Positions 7,515-13,781 of a stretch of DNA of 16,401 bases are shown one piece after another. Made by a program: the position numbers and the translations under genes. How positions within the stretch are numbered: the first letter of the stretch is position 1; every line of letters starts with the position of its first letter. The stretch comes from Clostridiales bacterium UBA3680. Its GTDB lineage: Bacteria > Bacillota > Clostridia > Lachnospirales > CAG-274. The notes beneath the pieces were generated by a model that saw only the letters and a list, made by a program, of their open reading frames with translations, was not told the DNA's origin and ran no database searches. The stretch spans positions 1,780 to 18,180 of the forward strand of contig DFJD01000023.1 of NCBI GenBank assembly GCA_002372875.1, given 5' to 3'.

Positions 7515-8834
7515 TCATACCTCATCAATACAAGAATCACAGCCAAAGCCCTTATGTTGTATAATTCTTTTTCTGTCTTTTTTGTTTAAGAACGCATCTG
7601 TGAGCATTTCGCAAAATCGCACTATACCGTGATACCCGTATAAACCGCCCTCGGATACGATGTTTACAAAATTATCCGTGGCAAAATAATATGCCGCCTT
7701 CTGTCCCACCGCAAGAACATTTCCCTTTTCTGTTTGGGGCATGTAAAGCATATTTACATTTACGGGAGAATATATTTCAATATCGGGATATTTTTCTTTG
7801 ATATAACAAAAATCTTCGTGATCCTCCTGTTCGGCACTTGCGGCAACAATATATTTCACATTGAAACCGTGTTCCAAAAGAAGACGCGCAAGACCGAAGA
7901 CCCTTGCAAATGCCGCAAAATCAATGGCTATGGGAGTATCTCCCACAACGGAAAAAGCCTTTTTGAGAGCCTGCTTTGCGGCTTTTCTTTCTTTTTCAAC
8001 GCCCGAAAAATCAACATCAAGCTTCTCGCATAAGGTTTTATAATTGCTGTCAAGTTCGTCAAAATCAAAGCAAGACGGAAGATAAAGATGCTCTGTTTCA
8101 AGTCTTTTTGAAAGAATTTCTCCCGAAAGCTTTGCGGCGGGAAGGAAGGTGATATTTAAAAAGCATTCCGACAAAGCCTTGTATTGATCATAGTTTTTAC
8201 AGTTATGTATTGTTTTAAGTTCAAAGCCGTTATCCTTTATAATACGGACAAGCTCCGACTCCTCTTCAAGCGGAATGTCGTTTCCCAATATGCCGACAGC
8301 CCTTTTGTTTACCTCTCTTTTTTCAAGAAGGGAGTACAGCTGTATACGCATTTTGACATCGGGAGATACGGTGGTTCTCATTGTAGGCGTCATATAACAA
8401 TCGGTAAAATCTATATCGGGGTACCTTCCTCTAAGCTCGTCAAGTGCGGCTTCAAAGTCACAACCCGCAAAAAGATGTATACAGCTTAAAAACACAAGTA
8501 CCGCGCGAGGTCTTTTTTCAAGCCCGTCGATTATTTCCGACACACCATCCACAACATCGCTTTCAAGGGTACCGTCATACATATTTTCCTCTTCCACCGA
8601 AACCCAACTCAGTCTGTCAGCGGCATGCATTTCCGCGGCGGTAAGTATTACCCCTCGCAAACAGCCTCTTGCACATACAAATATCTGATGAGCCTCGGGT
8701 ATGAGCATACCCGTATGAACGATATTCCAAACTCCCCTTGCAGGAGGGTTATATTCAAGACCCGACTCAAAAAAGCCTTTTCCCGCCTCCGAAGTTATCT
8801 CGGATATATTTTTTTTGGGACAGACCTTAAGCAT
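7515..8834 (-). CDS. Nitrogenase component 1 alpha-like protein, copy 1 (NifD-like)
   Basis: A 439-residue nitrogenase component 1 protein. The start is ATG 8834, eight bases after GGAGG. The GTG at 8843 touches that site and is unlikely. Cys58 (CARGC) and Cys118 (FLSCIHLFAGCD) match two P-cluster-type ligand positions of NifD. The region equivalent to the NifD FeMo-cofactor cysteine (LNLVHC) reads FLNITFLPAA, without cysteine. Near the C-terminus Tyr401-His402-Gly403 (YGYHGIVRF) resembles the NifD YHG motif that holds the cofactor histidine; this alignment is by eye and tentative. The protein ends in a small tail with a C-x2-C pair (Cys432, Cys435) that copy 2 lacks. It follows nifH-like 1 by one base and pairs with nifK-like 1. 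This pair is the better candidate for a catalytic unit. Confidence 0.85.
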   Translation of the reverse strand: MLKVCPKKNISEITSEAGKGFFESGLEYNPPARGVWNIVHTGMLIPEAHQIFVCARGCLRGVILTAAEMHAADRLSWVSVEEENMYDGTLESDVVDGVSEIIDGLEKRPRAVLVFLSCIHLFAGCDFEAALDELRGRYPDIDFTDCYMTPTMRTTVSPDVKMRIQLYSLLEKREVNKRAVGILGNDIPLEEESELVRIIKDNGFELKTIHNCKNYDQYKALSECFLNITFLPAAKLSGEILSKRLETEHLYLPSCFDFDELDSNYKTLCEKLDVDFSGVEKERKAAKQALKKAFSVVGDTPIAIDFAAFARVFGLARLLLEHGFNVKYIVAASAEQEDHEDFCYIKEKYPDIEIYSPVNVNMLYMPQTEKGNVLAVGQKAAYYFATDNFVNIVSEGGLYGYHGIVRFCEMLTDAFLNKKDRKRIIQHKGFGCDSCIDEV

Positions 8835-8835
8835 A

Positions 8836-9594
8836 TCACTCACCTCCGCATATACTTACAATGTTTTCGGCAATGGTCTCTATTTGCTTGAAGGCAACGG
8901 AACCCGGCGCATAATTTTTTAACACGGATTCGGCTATTTCCGCCTGTTCAATTTCTTTCAGCCTGTCAATTCTTCCTATAACGGAGGTGCCGAAATCCCG
9001 TGCAAGCTCCTCGCATCTTTTTTCTTCATCTGCCACATTACGCCTGTTCAATATTATTCCGCCAAGACCTGCATAACCTCTGTTTTTGAAATTATCCACA
9101 GCCATACATATATTTGCCGCGGCATAGCACGACATTTTCTCTCCCGAGGTGACAACGAAAACTTTCTCGGCATAGCCCTTTCTCATAGGCATTGAAAAGC
9201 CTCCGCACACAACATCACCAAGCACATCATAAATGACCGCATCAATGCCGTATTCCTCAAAAGCCTTCAATTCATCGAGCTTTTCAAGGGCATTTATTAT
9301 ACCCCTGCCCGCACAGCCAAGGCCCGGTATGGGGCCGCCCGCCTCCACACAGACCACGCCCGAATCGGAGATATATGTTATATCGGAAAGAGACACGTTT
9401 TTCCCTTTTTCTCTTATGGCATCAAGCACGGCAGGTATTTTCTTATGACCTCTGAGAAGAGCTGTCGAATCTGCCTTAGGGTCGCATCCTATTTGCATGA
9501 CTTTAAAGCCCTTTCCCGAAAGTATCGCCGAAATATTACTTGCAACGGTGGACTTTCCTATTCCTCCCTTGCCGTATAAAGCAAATTTAATCAT
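8836..9594 (-). CDS. Nitrogenase iron protein-like ATPase, copy 1 (NifH-like)
   Basis: A 252-residue NifH-type reductase. The P-loop GKGGIGKST is at 8-16 and GCDPKADST at 36-44. Cluster ligands are Cys94 (GPIPGLGCAGRG) and Cys130 (DVLGDVVCGGF), and Arg97 is equivalent to the NifH arginine subject to ADP-ribosylation. The segment VVTSGEKMSCYAA and the LNRR motif follow the family pattern. It should feed electrons to nifD-like 1 / nifK-like 1. The ATG overlaps the end of hydE by eight bases behind a strong AGAGGAG site, which places it in one transcript with the hydrogenase maturases. Related enzymes also include BchL, CfbC and methylthio-alkane reductase MarH. The sequence alone does not say which chemistry applies. 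Confidence 0.93.
   Translation of the reverse strand: MIKFALYGKGGIGKSTVASNISAILSGKGFKVMQIGCDPKADSTALLRGHKKIPAVLDAIREKGKNVSLSDITYISDSGVVCVEAGGPIPGLGCAGRGIINALEKLDELKAFEEYGIDAVIYDVLGDVVCGGFSMPMRKGYAEKVFVVTSGEKMSCYAAANICMAVDNFKNRGYAGLGGIILNRRNVADEEKRCEELARDFGTSVIGRIDRLKEIEQAEIAESVLKNYAPGSVAFKQIETIAENIVSICGGE
8843..8847 (-). promoter_or_regulatory. Ribosome binding site that fixes the nifD-like 1 start
   Basis: Minus-strand GGAGG lies in the last codons of nifH-like 1. It is eight bases before the ATG at 8834 but has no spacing to the GTG at 8843, so the ATG start (MLKVCPKK) is preferred. Confidence 0.7.
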
Positions 9595-10624
9595 GATAAT
9601 CTCCTCTTGTTACCTCAATTTCATAGCCTATTTTGTTCAGTCGCATTTGAAGACAGTTTCCGCATTGGGAAGTGTTGTCGTCAACACATATTTTGTTGTC
9701 ATAGAGCATATATTCTTTACGCACCTGCCCGGGAGACATGTTTGGCATTATTACGTTTGCTCCGCTTAGCACGCCCTGCTCTCTTCCTAAGGGGTGTATG
9801 GTGCCAAGCGCCGTGGTGGCGGGAAGAAGCACATTCGGAAGAGCTATCCTGCACAAACTCAGTATAAAAAGCGTAAGCTCGTAGGAGCCCTTTTGCATAT
9901 CTTTAAATGGCGTATCCTTGTGTGGCAAAAAAGGGCCTATTCCTATCATGTGCGGCTTAAAATCGCAAAAAAACAGCATATCTTTTGCAAGGGACTCATT
10001 TGTTTGATAGGGAGAGCCCACCATTATCCCCGCACCTGTTTGGTAGCCTAAGTCTTTAAGCTCTTGCAGGCATTTCATCCTGTGTTCAAAGCTCATAAAA
10101 TCGGGGTGTAATTTTTCGTAATGTTCTTTGTCCGCCGTTTCATGCCTTAATAAATACCTGTCTGCTCCCGCCTCTTTTAAAGCCGCATAATCGTCATATT
10201 CAAGCTCACCTACCGAAAGCGTAACGGCGCAGTCGGAAAAGTCGGCCTTTATTCTTTTCACAAGGTCGCAAAGCTTTGCAACACTGTAGGCTCCCTCTCC
10301 GCTTTGAAGCACAAATGTTCTGAACCCCGTTTCGTAGCCTTCGTTACAACATTCAAGTATTTGCTCGGGGCTTAAGATATATCTGTTTACATTTTTATTG
10401 GAGCATCTTATGCCGCAATAATAACAATCGTTTCGACAGACATTGGAAAACTCTACTATTCCCCTTATATATATTTTTTTGCCGAATATCTTTACGCTTA
10501 TCTCTCTTGCAATATCGGCGGCATATTTTGCATCGTCTTTATCGTATTTTTCAAATATTTCCGTCCATTGTTCAAAGGACAGCTCTTTTTCTTTGTTTAA
10601 CTTGTCTATTAAATGCTCTACCAT
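9587..10624 (-). CDS. hydE: [FeFe]-hydrogenase maturation radical SAM protein HydE
   Basis: HydE is a radical S-adenosylmethionine enzyme that acts on the cysteine-bound Fe(CO)2(CN) product of HydG on the way to the H-cluster. The 345-residue protein has the usual length. The radical SAM cluster ligands are Cys63, Cys67 and Cys70 (CRNDCYYC) after YIRGIVEFSN. YLLRHET, TGAGIMVG, GIGPFLPHKDTP, PATTALGTI and ANVIMPN follow as in the T. maritima enzyme, and the C-terminal accessory cluster motif C-x7-C-x2-C (Cys313, Cys321, Cys324) is kept. ATG 10624 is chosen; an in-frame TTG at 10630 overlaps the hydF stop and is less likely. It is two bases from hydF and overlaps nifH-like 1. HydG, its normal supplier, is not in the window. 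Confidence 0.96.
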   Translation of the reverse strand: MVEHLIDKLNKEKELSFEQWTEIFEKYDKDDAKYAADIAREISVKIFGKKIYIRGIVEFSNVCRNDCYYCGIRCSNKNVNRYILSPEQILECCNEGYETGFRTFVLQSGEGAYSVAKLCDLVKRIKADFSDCAVTLSVGELEYDDYAALKEAGADRYLLRHETADKEHYEKLHPDFMSFEHRMKCLQELKDLGYQTGAGIMVGSPYQTNESLAKDMLFFCDFKPHMIGIGPFLPHKDTPFKDMQKGSYELTLFILSLCRIALPNVLLPATTALGTIHPLGREQGVLSGANVIMPNMSPGQVRKEYMLYDNKICVDDNTSQCGNCLQMRLNKIGYEIEVTRGDYHD

Positions 10625-10626
10625 AT

Positions 10627-11829
10627 TCAACCCATCTTTTCCGCCATGCCTGGAAAAATCTCTATCGTTCTTTTCAGTATTCCCTGCATATATGCAAGAG
10701 CAATACCGTAGTTTGTAACGGGAACTCCCGAATCAAGGGCGCACTTCATTCTGTACATAACATCCTTTGCCCCAAGCATACAGCCGCCGCAGTGAATTAT
10801 AAGAGAAAAGTCCGAAAGTTCTTCGGGAAAACCCGTGCCCGAACTAAGCTCAATTTCAAGCTCCTTGCCCGTGAATTTTTTTAACATATTCGGCAGCTTG
10901 ACACTTCCTATGTCACCGCACTGTCTGTGGTGTGTGCAGCCCTCGGCAATGAGCACCTTATCTCCGTTTTTAAGTGCCTTTATTTTCGAGGCTCCTTCAA
11001 CAGCCATCTCCAAAAAGCCCTTATATCTTGCCATAAGTATGGAAAAAGAGGTAAGCCTTATATCCTGCGGTGTTACCTCATTTACATATTTAAACACCTG
11101 TGAGTCGGTTATCACTATCGAAGGCTTTTTAACAAGGTTTTCCATTGTATACTTAAGCTCTGTTTCCCGCACGGTGCATGCGGCAGCTCCGCTTTCAAGT
11201 ATGTCTCTTATGACTTGCTGCTGCGGAAGAATGAGCCTTCCTTTAGGTGCCGCCTTATCTATGGGTATTACAAGCAGTGCAAGCTCACCCTCATTTATTA
11301 TATCTCCCACGATCTTATGTGTTTGCTCCCCCGTGACCACAAGCCGCGAGACCTTTTCTTTGAGCCTTTCGATATTTGTTTTATTTTTTGCGCTTACATA
11401 AAGTTCCGTTTCGTTTTCTTCGGGAACGGTATCAAGTAGGTCGCACTTATTATAAACCTTTATATAGGGGACATTTCTTTTTTGAAAAAGAGCCTGCAAC
11501 TCTTTTTCCGCCTCCGACTCTTTTTTGGTGGCATCAAGCACAAGTAATGCAATATCCACCATGTTAAGAACTTTTTTTGTCCTTTTCACCCTTTCAAGGC
11601 CAAGCTCTCCCTCATCATCATAACCGGGTGTGTCTACTATCATGACAGGCCCCAAAGGCAAAAGCTCCATAGCCTTACGCACGGGGTCGGTGGTGGTGCC
11701 GGGGGTATCGGATACCACCGCAAGCTCCTGACCTGTAAAGGCATTTACCAAACTTGATTTTCCCGCATTTCTTTTACCGAAAAAACCTATATGTATTCTT
11801 TCTCCCGACGGGGTATCGTTAAGTCCCAT
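10627..11829 (-). CDS. hydF: [FeFe]-hydrogenase maturation GTPase HydF
   Basis: HydF is the scaffold on which the 2Fe subcluster is completed and from which it is delivered to apo-hydrogenase. The 400-residue protein has an N-terminal GTPase domain (G1 GKRNAGKS at 18-25, G3 DTPG at 66-69, G4 NKCD at 127-130), a dimerisation domain, and a C-terminal cluster domain. The [4Fe-4S] ligands are near Cys298 (GCTHHRQC) and in HCGGC (Cys347, Cys350). All signature residues are present. The ATG follows AAGGAG by six bases. Immediately upstream lies an intrinsic terminator within a foldable leader, so expression of hydF and the ten genes behind it probably depends on readthrough. It is the first gene of the main operon. 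Confidence 0.97.
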   Translation of the reverse strand: MGLNDTPSGERIHIGFFGKRNAGKSSLVNAFTGQELAVVSDTPGTTTDPVRKAMELLPLGPVMIVDTPGYDDEGELGLERVKRTKKVLNMVDIALLVLDATKKESEAEKELQALFQKRNVPYIKVYNKCDLLDTVPEENETELYVSAKNKTNIERLKEKVSRLVVTGEQTHKIVGDIINEGELALLVIPIDKAAPKGRLILPQQQVIRDILESGAAACTVRETELKYTMENLVKKPSIVITDSQVFKYVNEVTPQDIRLTSFSILMARYKGFLEMAVEGASKIKALKNGDKVLIAEGCTHHRQCGDIGSVKLPNMLKKFTGKELEIELSSGTGFPEELSDFSLIIHCGGCMLGAKDVMYRMKCALDSGVPVTNYGIALAYMQGILKRTIEIFPGMAEKMG

Positions 11830-11843
11830 TTCATTCTCCTTAT

Positions 11844-11872
11844 AAAAAAAGGCCTATTGTGAGAAATAGACC
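11844..11872 (-). terminator. Intrinsic terminator just before hydF (attenuator-like)
   Basis: On the minus strand an 8-bp stem (GGTCTATT with AATAGGCC, one G-U pair) and a six-base loop TCTCAC are followed at once by seven T residues (11850 to 11844). The hydF ribosome binding site begins three bases after the T-run. There is no room for a promoter between this terminator and hydF, so transcripts of the operon must pass through it. It could simply end the upstream transcript, but its loop and 5' arm also take part in an alternative pairing, which suggests regulated termination. Confidence 0.75.
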
Positions 11873-11889
11873 TTCCGCTTAATTTATCC

Positions 11890-11919
11890 GGAAACACTGA
11901 TAAATCAATCAGTGTTTCC
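11890..11919. repeat. Perfect 12-bp inverted repeat with six-base loop
   Basis: Arms 11890-11901 and 11908-11919 (GGAAACACTGAT and its exact complement) flank a six-base loop. No T-run follows on either strand, so it is not a terminator by itself. It sits between the TM1266-type gene and hydF and forms the inner hairpin of the proposed leader. A DNA operator function cannot be excluded. Confidence 0.85.
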
Positions 11920-11999
11920 ATAGCTAAAGTATATTCTCACTTTCATCTTAAGCAAAAACTTTCAATGTCAGTAAAAACCGTTTATATTGACAAAACCGA

Positions 12000-12245
12000 T
12001 CATATCGGCGAGAAAAGTGTTTTCGCACTTACGCCGTCAAGCTCTCCTATCTTTCCTGCAAGAGTGTTTATAACATCCTGAGGAGCATCAAGAGCTATTG
12101 ATATTATATTAACATTTTTTTCTTTATATGGCAATCCCATTCTGCCTATAATATAATCGCCCTGTTCATGCAAAAGAGCGTTCACACTTTCGGCAGACTC
12201 CCTGTTTTGTACTATTATCGCCATTATTGCAACTCTTTTATCCAT
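12000..12245 (-). CDS. TM1266-type iron-only hydrogenase system regulator
   Basis: An 81-residue ACT/NikR-like small protein of the family typified by T. maritima TM1266, commonly found next to [FeFe]-hydrogenase maturation genes and proposed to be regulatory. The sequence has the family pattern: an N-terminal beta strand (RVAIMAIIVQNRE), the segment LLHEQGDYIIGRMGLPY, a strand NIISIALDAP, and a short C-terminal helix and strand ending VSAKTLFSPI. No separate DNA-binding domain is visible. The ATG overlaps the end of the AAA+ gene by eight bases behind AAAGGAG with six-base spacing. About 170 bases with a terminator-like leader separate it from hydF. Whether it senses hydrogenase state or metal is not known. 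Confidence 0.85.
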   Translation of the reverse strand: MDKRVAIMAIIVQNRESAESVNALLHEQGDYIIGRMGLPYKEKNVNIISIALDAPQDVINTLAGKIGELDGVSAKTLFSPI

Positions 12246-13779
12246 TTTTTTCTCCTTTCACATCATTCTTCTGTTTTTCTCCGTGTTCTTGAAGGAAGCT
12301 TTCCTTAAGTAACTTGTCAATTTTTTCCGCCGTCTCATTTCTCCTTTCCGTAAGCATAAGTTTATCCGACAATTCTTTATATTCCTTACATCCGTAATAG
12401 GACAAAAATCTTGCACACCGAAGGTCGACCGTAAGCTCGGTAATAAGCAAAAGAGCCTCATTTCCCACGCCATAAACATCTACGCAAAATTTAAACATAT
12501 TGGAATATTCTTTGCTTACTTTTTCTGTCTCTTCTTTGAGCAAATTTATATCACTGTCAAAGCACTTTTTTACCGCCTCAAAATCGGAGGGGTCCGCATT
12601 GCACACGGAAAGATATGCCGATGCTTTTTCAAGCAAAAACGATATTTCTGTTTCCGTATTGTAGGAAAGAGAGTTTGCGGCTTTCAGCTTTTTTCTTTTT
12701 TCGTTAAGCTCCGAAATATAGCCATGCAACTCCTTTGCAACGTCCCCGTCTTTTATTGTTTTTAAAAAGTCGGTCAATTTGCCGAAGTTGTTTTCTTTAA
12801 ACAAAACCTCATCGGTATCTCTTTTTATTTTATCCACGAGAATGCCAAGCAGGGAATATCTTTCGTTAAAGCCTGCTTTTAGCGCCTTTGCGCGCACCGA
12901 TGCCGAGGCTCTTCCGTCAAGTATATCCTCTGCGGAATAATTTTTCTTGTACTTATTGTAAAGGTCATAGTAGATGTAAAAATCGGAGGCTATCTCCTCA
13001 TTTCCTATATACTGGCTTACAAGCGCCTCGTCACAGACTGTTTTTTGAGCCTCGTATACCTTGAGAATTCGTGAAAGGTCCTCCCACCCTCTTGCGGTAA
13101 CATAGCTAAAGCCCTCAGCTTCCACCCCTATGGAGTAGAAATTCTTTTTGTTCAGGTCAAGGTAGGTAAGTACAGCGTTATGCACACCCGTTTGCTTTGC
13201 ATAATTCTTCCAAACATCGAAGCTTTCTTTCACGTCTATTTTTTTCAGTCGGTCAAGCACAGCCACATCGAAAGACCTTGCGGATGAATTGTATTCGGGG
13301 GGATTTCCCGCCGCCACGACCGTCCAACCCTCGGGCAGGCGATGATGCCCGAACACCTTGTACTGAAGAAATTGAAGCATAACGGGCATCAGTGTTTCTG
13401 AAATACAGTTTACCTCGTCAAGGAACAAAATGCCGTTTTTTATCCCCGTTTCCTCTGTTAGGGTATAAACATCGGCTATAATTTCGCTGACGGTATACTG
13501 TGATACTTCCGTATCTACACCGTTAAAAGTTTTATGCTTTATTATCGGCAATCCCAATGCGGTCTGTCTTGTATGGTGAGTCATGGAGTAGGACAAAAGA
13601 CCTATGCCAAGCTCCTGCGCCGCCTGATGCACTATTTCGGTTTTTCCTATACCGGGCGGTCCCATAAGAAGAAGAGGACGTTGTTTGTGCTGAGGTATTG
13701 CGTACCTTCCGTATTCATCCTTCAACATATAAGCCTTGACGGTATTTATTATCTGTTGTTTTGCCTGAAGTATATTCAT
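12238..13779 (-). CDS. MoxR-like AAA+ ATPase
   Basis: A 513-residue protein with an N-terminal AAA+ domain of the MoxR/AAA_5 type: Walker A GPPGIGKT at 40-47, Walker B ILFLDE at 117-122, sensor-1 GNPPEYN at 158-164, and a likely sensor-2 segment TARGWEDLSR further on. The remaining half is charged, mostly helical and without a domain I recognise. MoxR-type ATPases usually act with VWA-domain proteins as chaperones that activate or load metal into client enzymes. A VWA-like gene lies two genes upstream here. ATG 13779 is chosen, two bases after the LRR stop. An in-frame TTG at 13785 overlaps that stop and is less likely. The ribosome binding site is weak, so translation may depend on the preceding gene. 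The client is not identified. Confidence 0.85.
   Translation of the reverse strand: MNILQAKQQIINTVKAYMLKDEYGRYAIPQHKQRPLLLMGPPGIGKTEIVHQAAQELGIGLLSYSMTHHTRQTALGLPIIKHKTFNGVDTEVSQYTVSEIIADVYTLTEETGIKNGILFLDEVNCISETLMPVMLQFLQYKVFGHHRLPEGWTVVAAGNPPEYNSSARSFDVAVLDRLKKIDVKESFDVWKNYAKQTGVHNAVLTYLDLNKKNFYSIGVEAEGFSYVTARGWEDLSRILKVYEAQKTVCDEALVSQYIGNEEIASDFYIYYDLYNKYKKNYSAEDILDGRASASVRAKALKAGFNERYSLLGILVDKIKRDTDEVLFKENNFGKLTDFLKTIKDGDVAKELHGYISELNEKRKKLKAANSLSYNTETEISFLLEKASAYLSVCNADPSDFEAVKKCFDSDINLLKEETEKVSKEYSNMFKFCVDVYGVGNEALLLITELTVDLRCARFLSYYGCKEYKELSDKLMLTERRNETAEKIDKLLKESFLQEHGEKQKNDVKGEKNG
12252..12258 (-). promoter_or_regulatory. Strong ribosome binding site of the TM1266-type gene
   Basis: Minus-strand AAAGGAG, six bases from the ATG at 12245, lies within the last codons of the AAA+ ATPase gene. 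It shows that the small regulator is translated as part of the upstream transcript. Confidence 0.8.
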
Positions 13780-13781
13780 GA

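Larger units (their letters stand above)
11844..11940 (-). promoter_or_regulatory. Candidate attenuator or riboswitch-like leader of the hydF operon
   Basis: Minus-strand RNA from 11940 can fold two ways. In one, GUGAGAA (11940-11934) pairs perfectly with UUCUCAC (11865-11859), extended by three pairs after one bulged base, and encloses a 12-bp hairpin (11919-11890). In the other, bases 11872-11851 form the intrinsic terminator. The two folds are mutually exclusive because they share 11859-11868. If the enclosing helix is the stabilised form, binding of a ligand or protein would favour readthrough into hydF. The hairpin loop could also pair with AAAUUA at 11885-11880, but the short linker makes that doubtful. 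I do not recognise a known riboswitch class in the conserved positions visible. A TATACT hexamer at 11933-11928 could instead be a promoter element, which would remove the outer arm from the RNA. Confidence 0.5.

Noticed and set aside
3341..9594. A true nitrogen-fixing nifHDK cluster
   Set aside because: D and K proteins are short, the FeMo-cofactor cysteine appears absent in both D copies, and no nifB, nifE, nifN, nifV or nif regulatory genes are in the window. The nitrogenase-like label is used instead.
11880..11907. Pseudoknot between the hairpin loop (11902-11907) and 11880-11885
   Set aside because: Six pairs are possible on the minus strand, but the linker of about four bases would have to span a 12-bp stem, and the bases are low in complexity. 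It is noted only as a weak possibility.
11928..11955. Possible minus-strand promoter: TTGCTT (11955-11950), 16-base spacer, TATACT (11933-11928)
   Set aside because: The -10 match is good but the -35 match is only three of six, and it overlaps the 5' arm of the proposed leader helix. It is kept as an alternative explanation for the leader but is not strong enough to list as a promoter.
11966..11993. TGTCA ... TGACA inverted repeat between the TM1266-type gene and the leader, as a possible operator or weak promoter (TTGTCA, 17 bases, TGACAT)
   Set aside because: Arms are only five bases, the spacing is 17 bases, and the -10 match is three of six. Chance occurrence in AT-rich DNA is likely.
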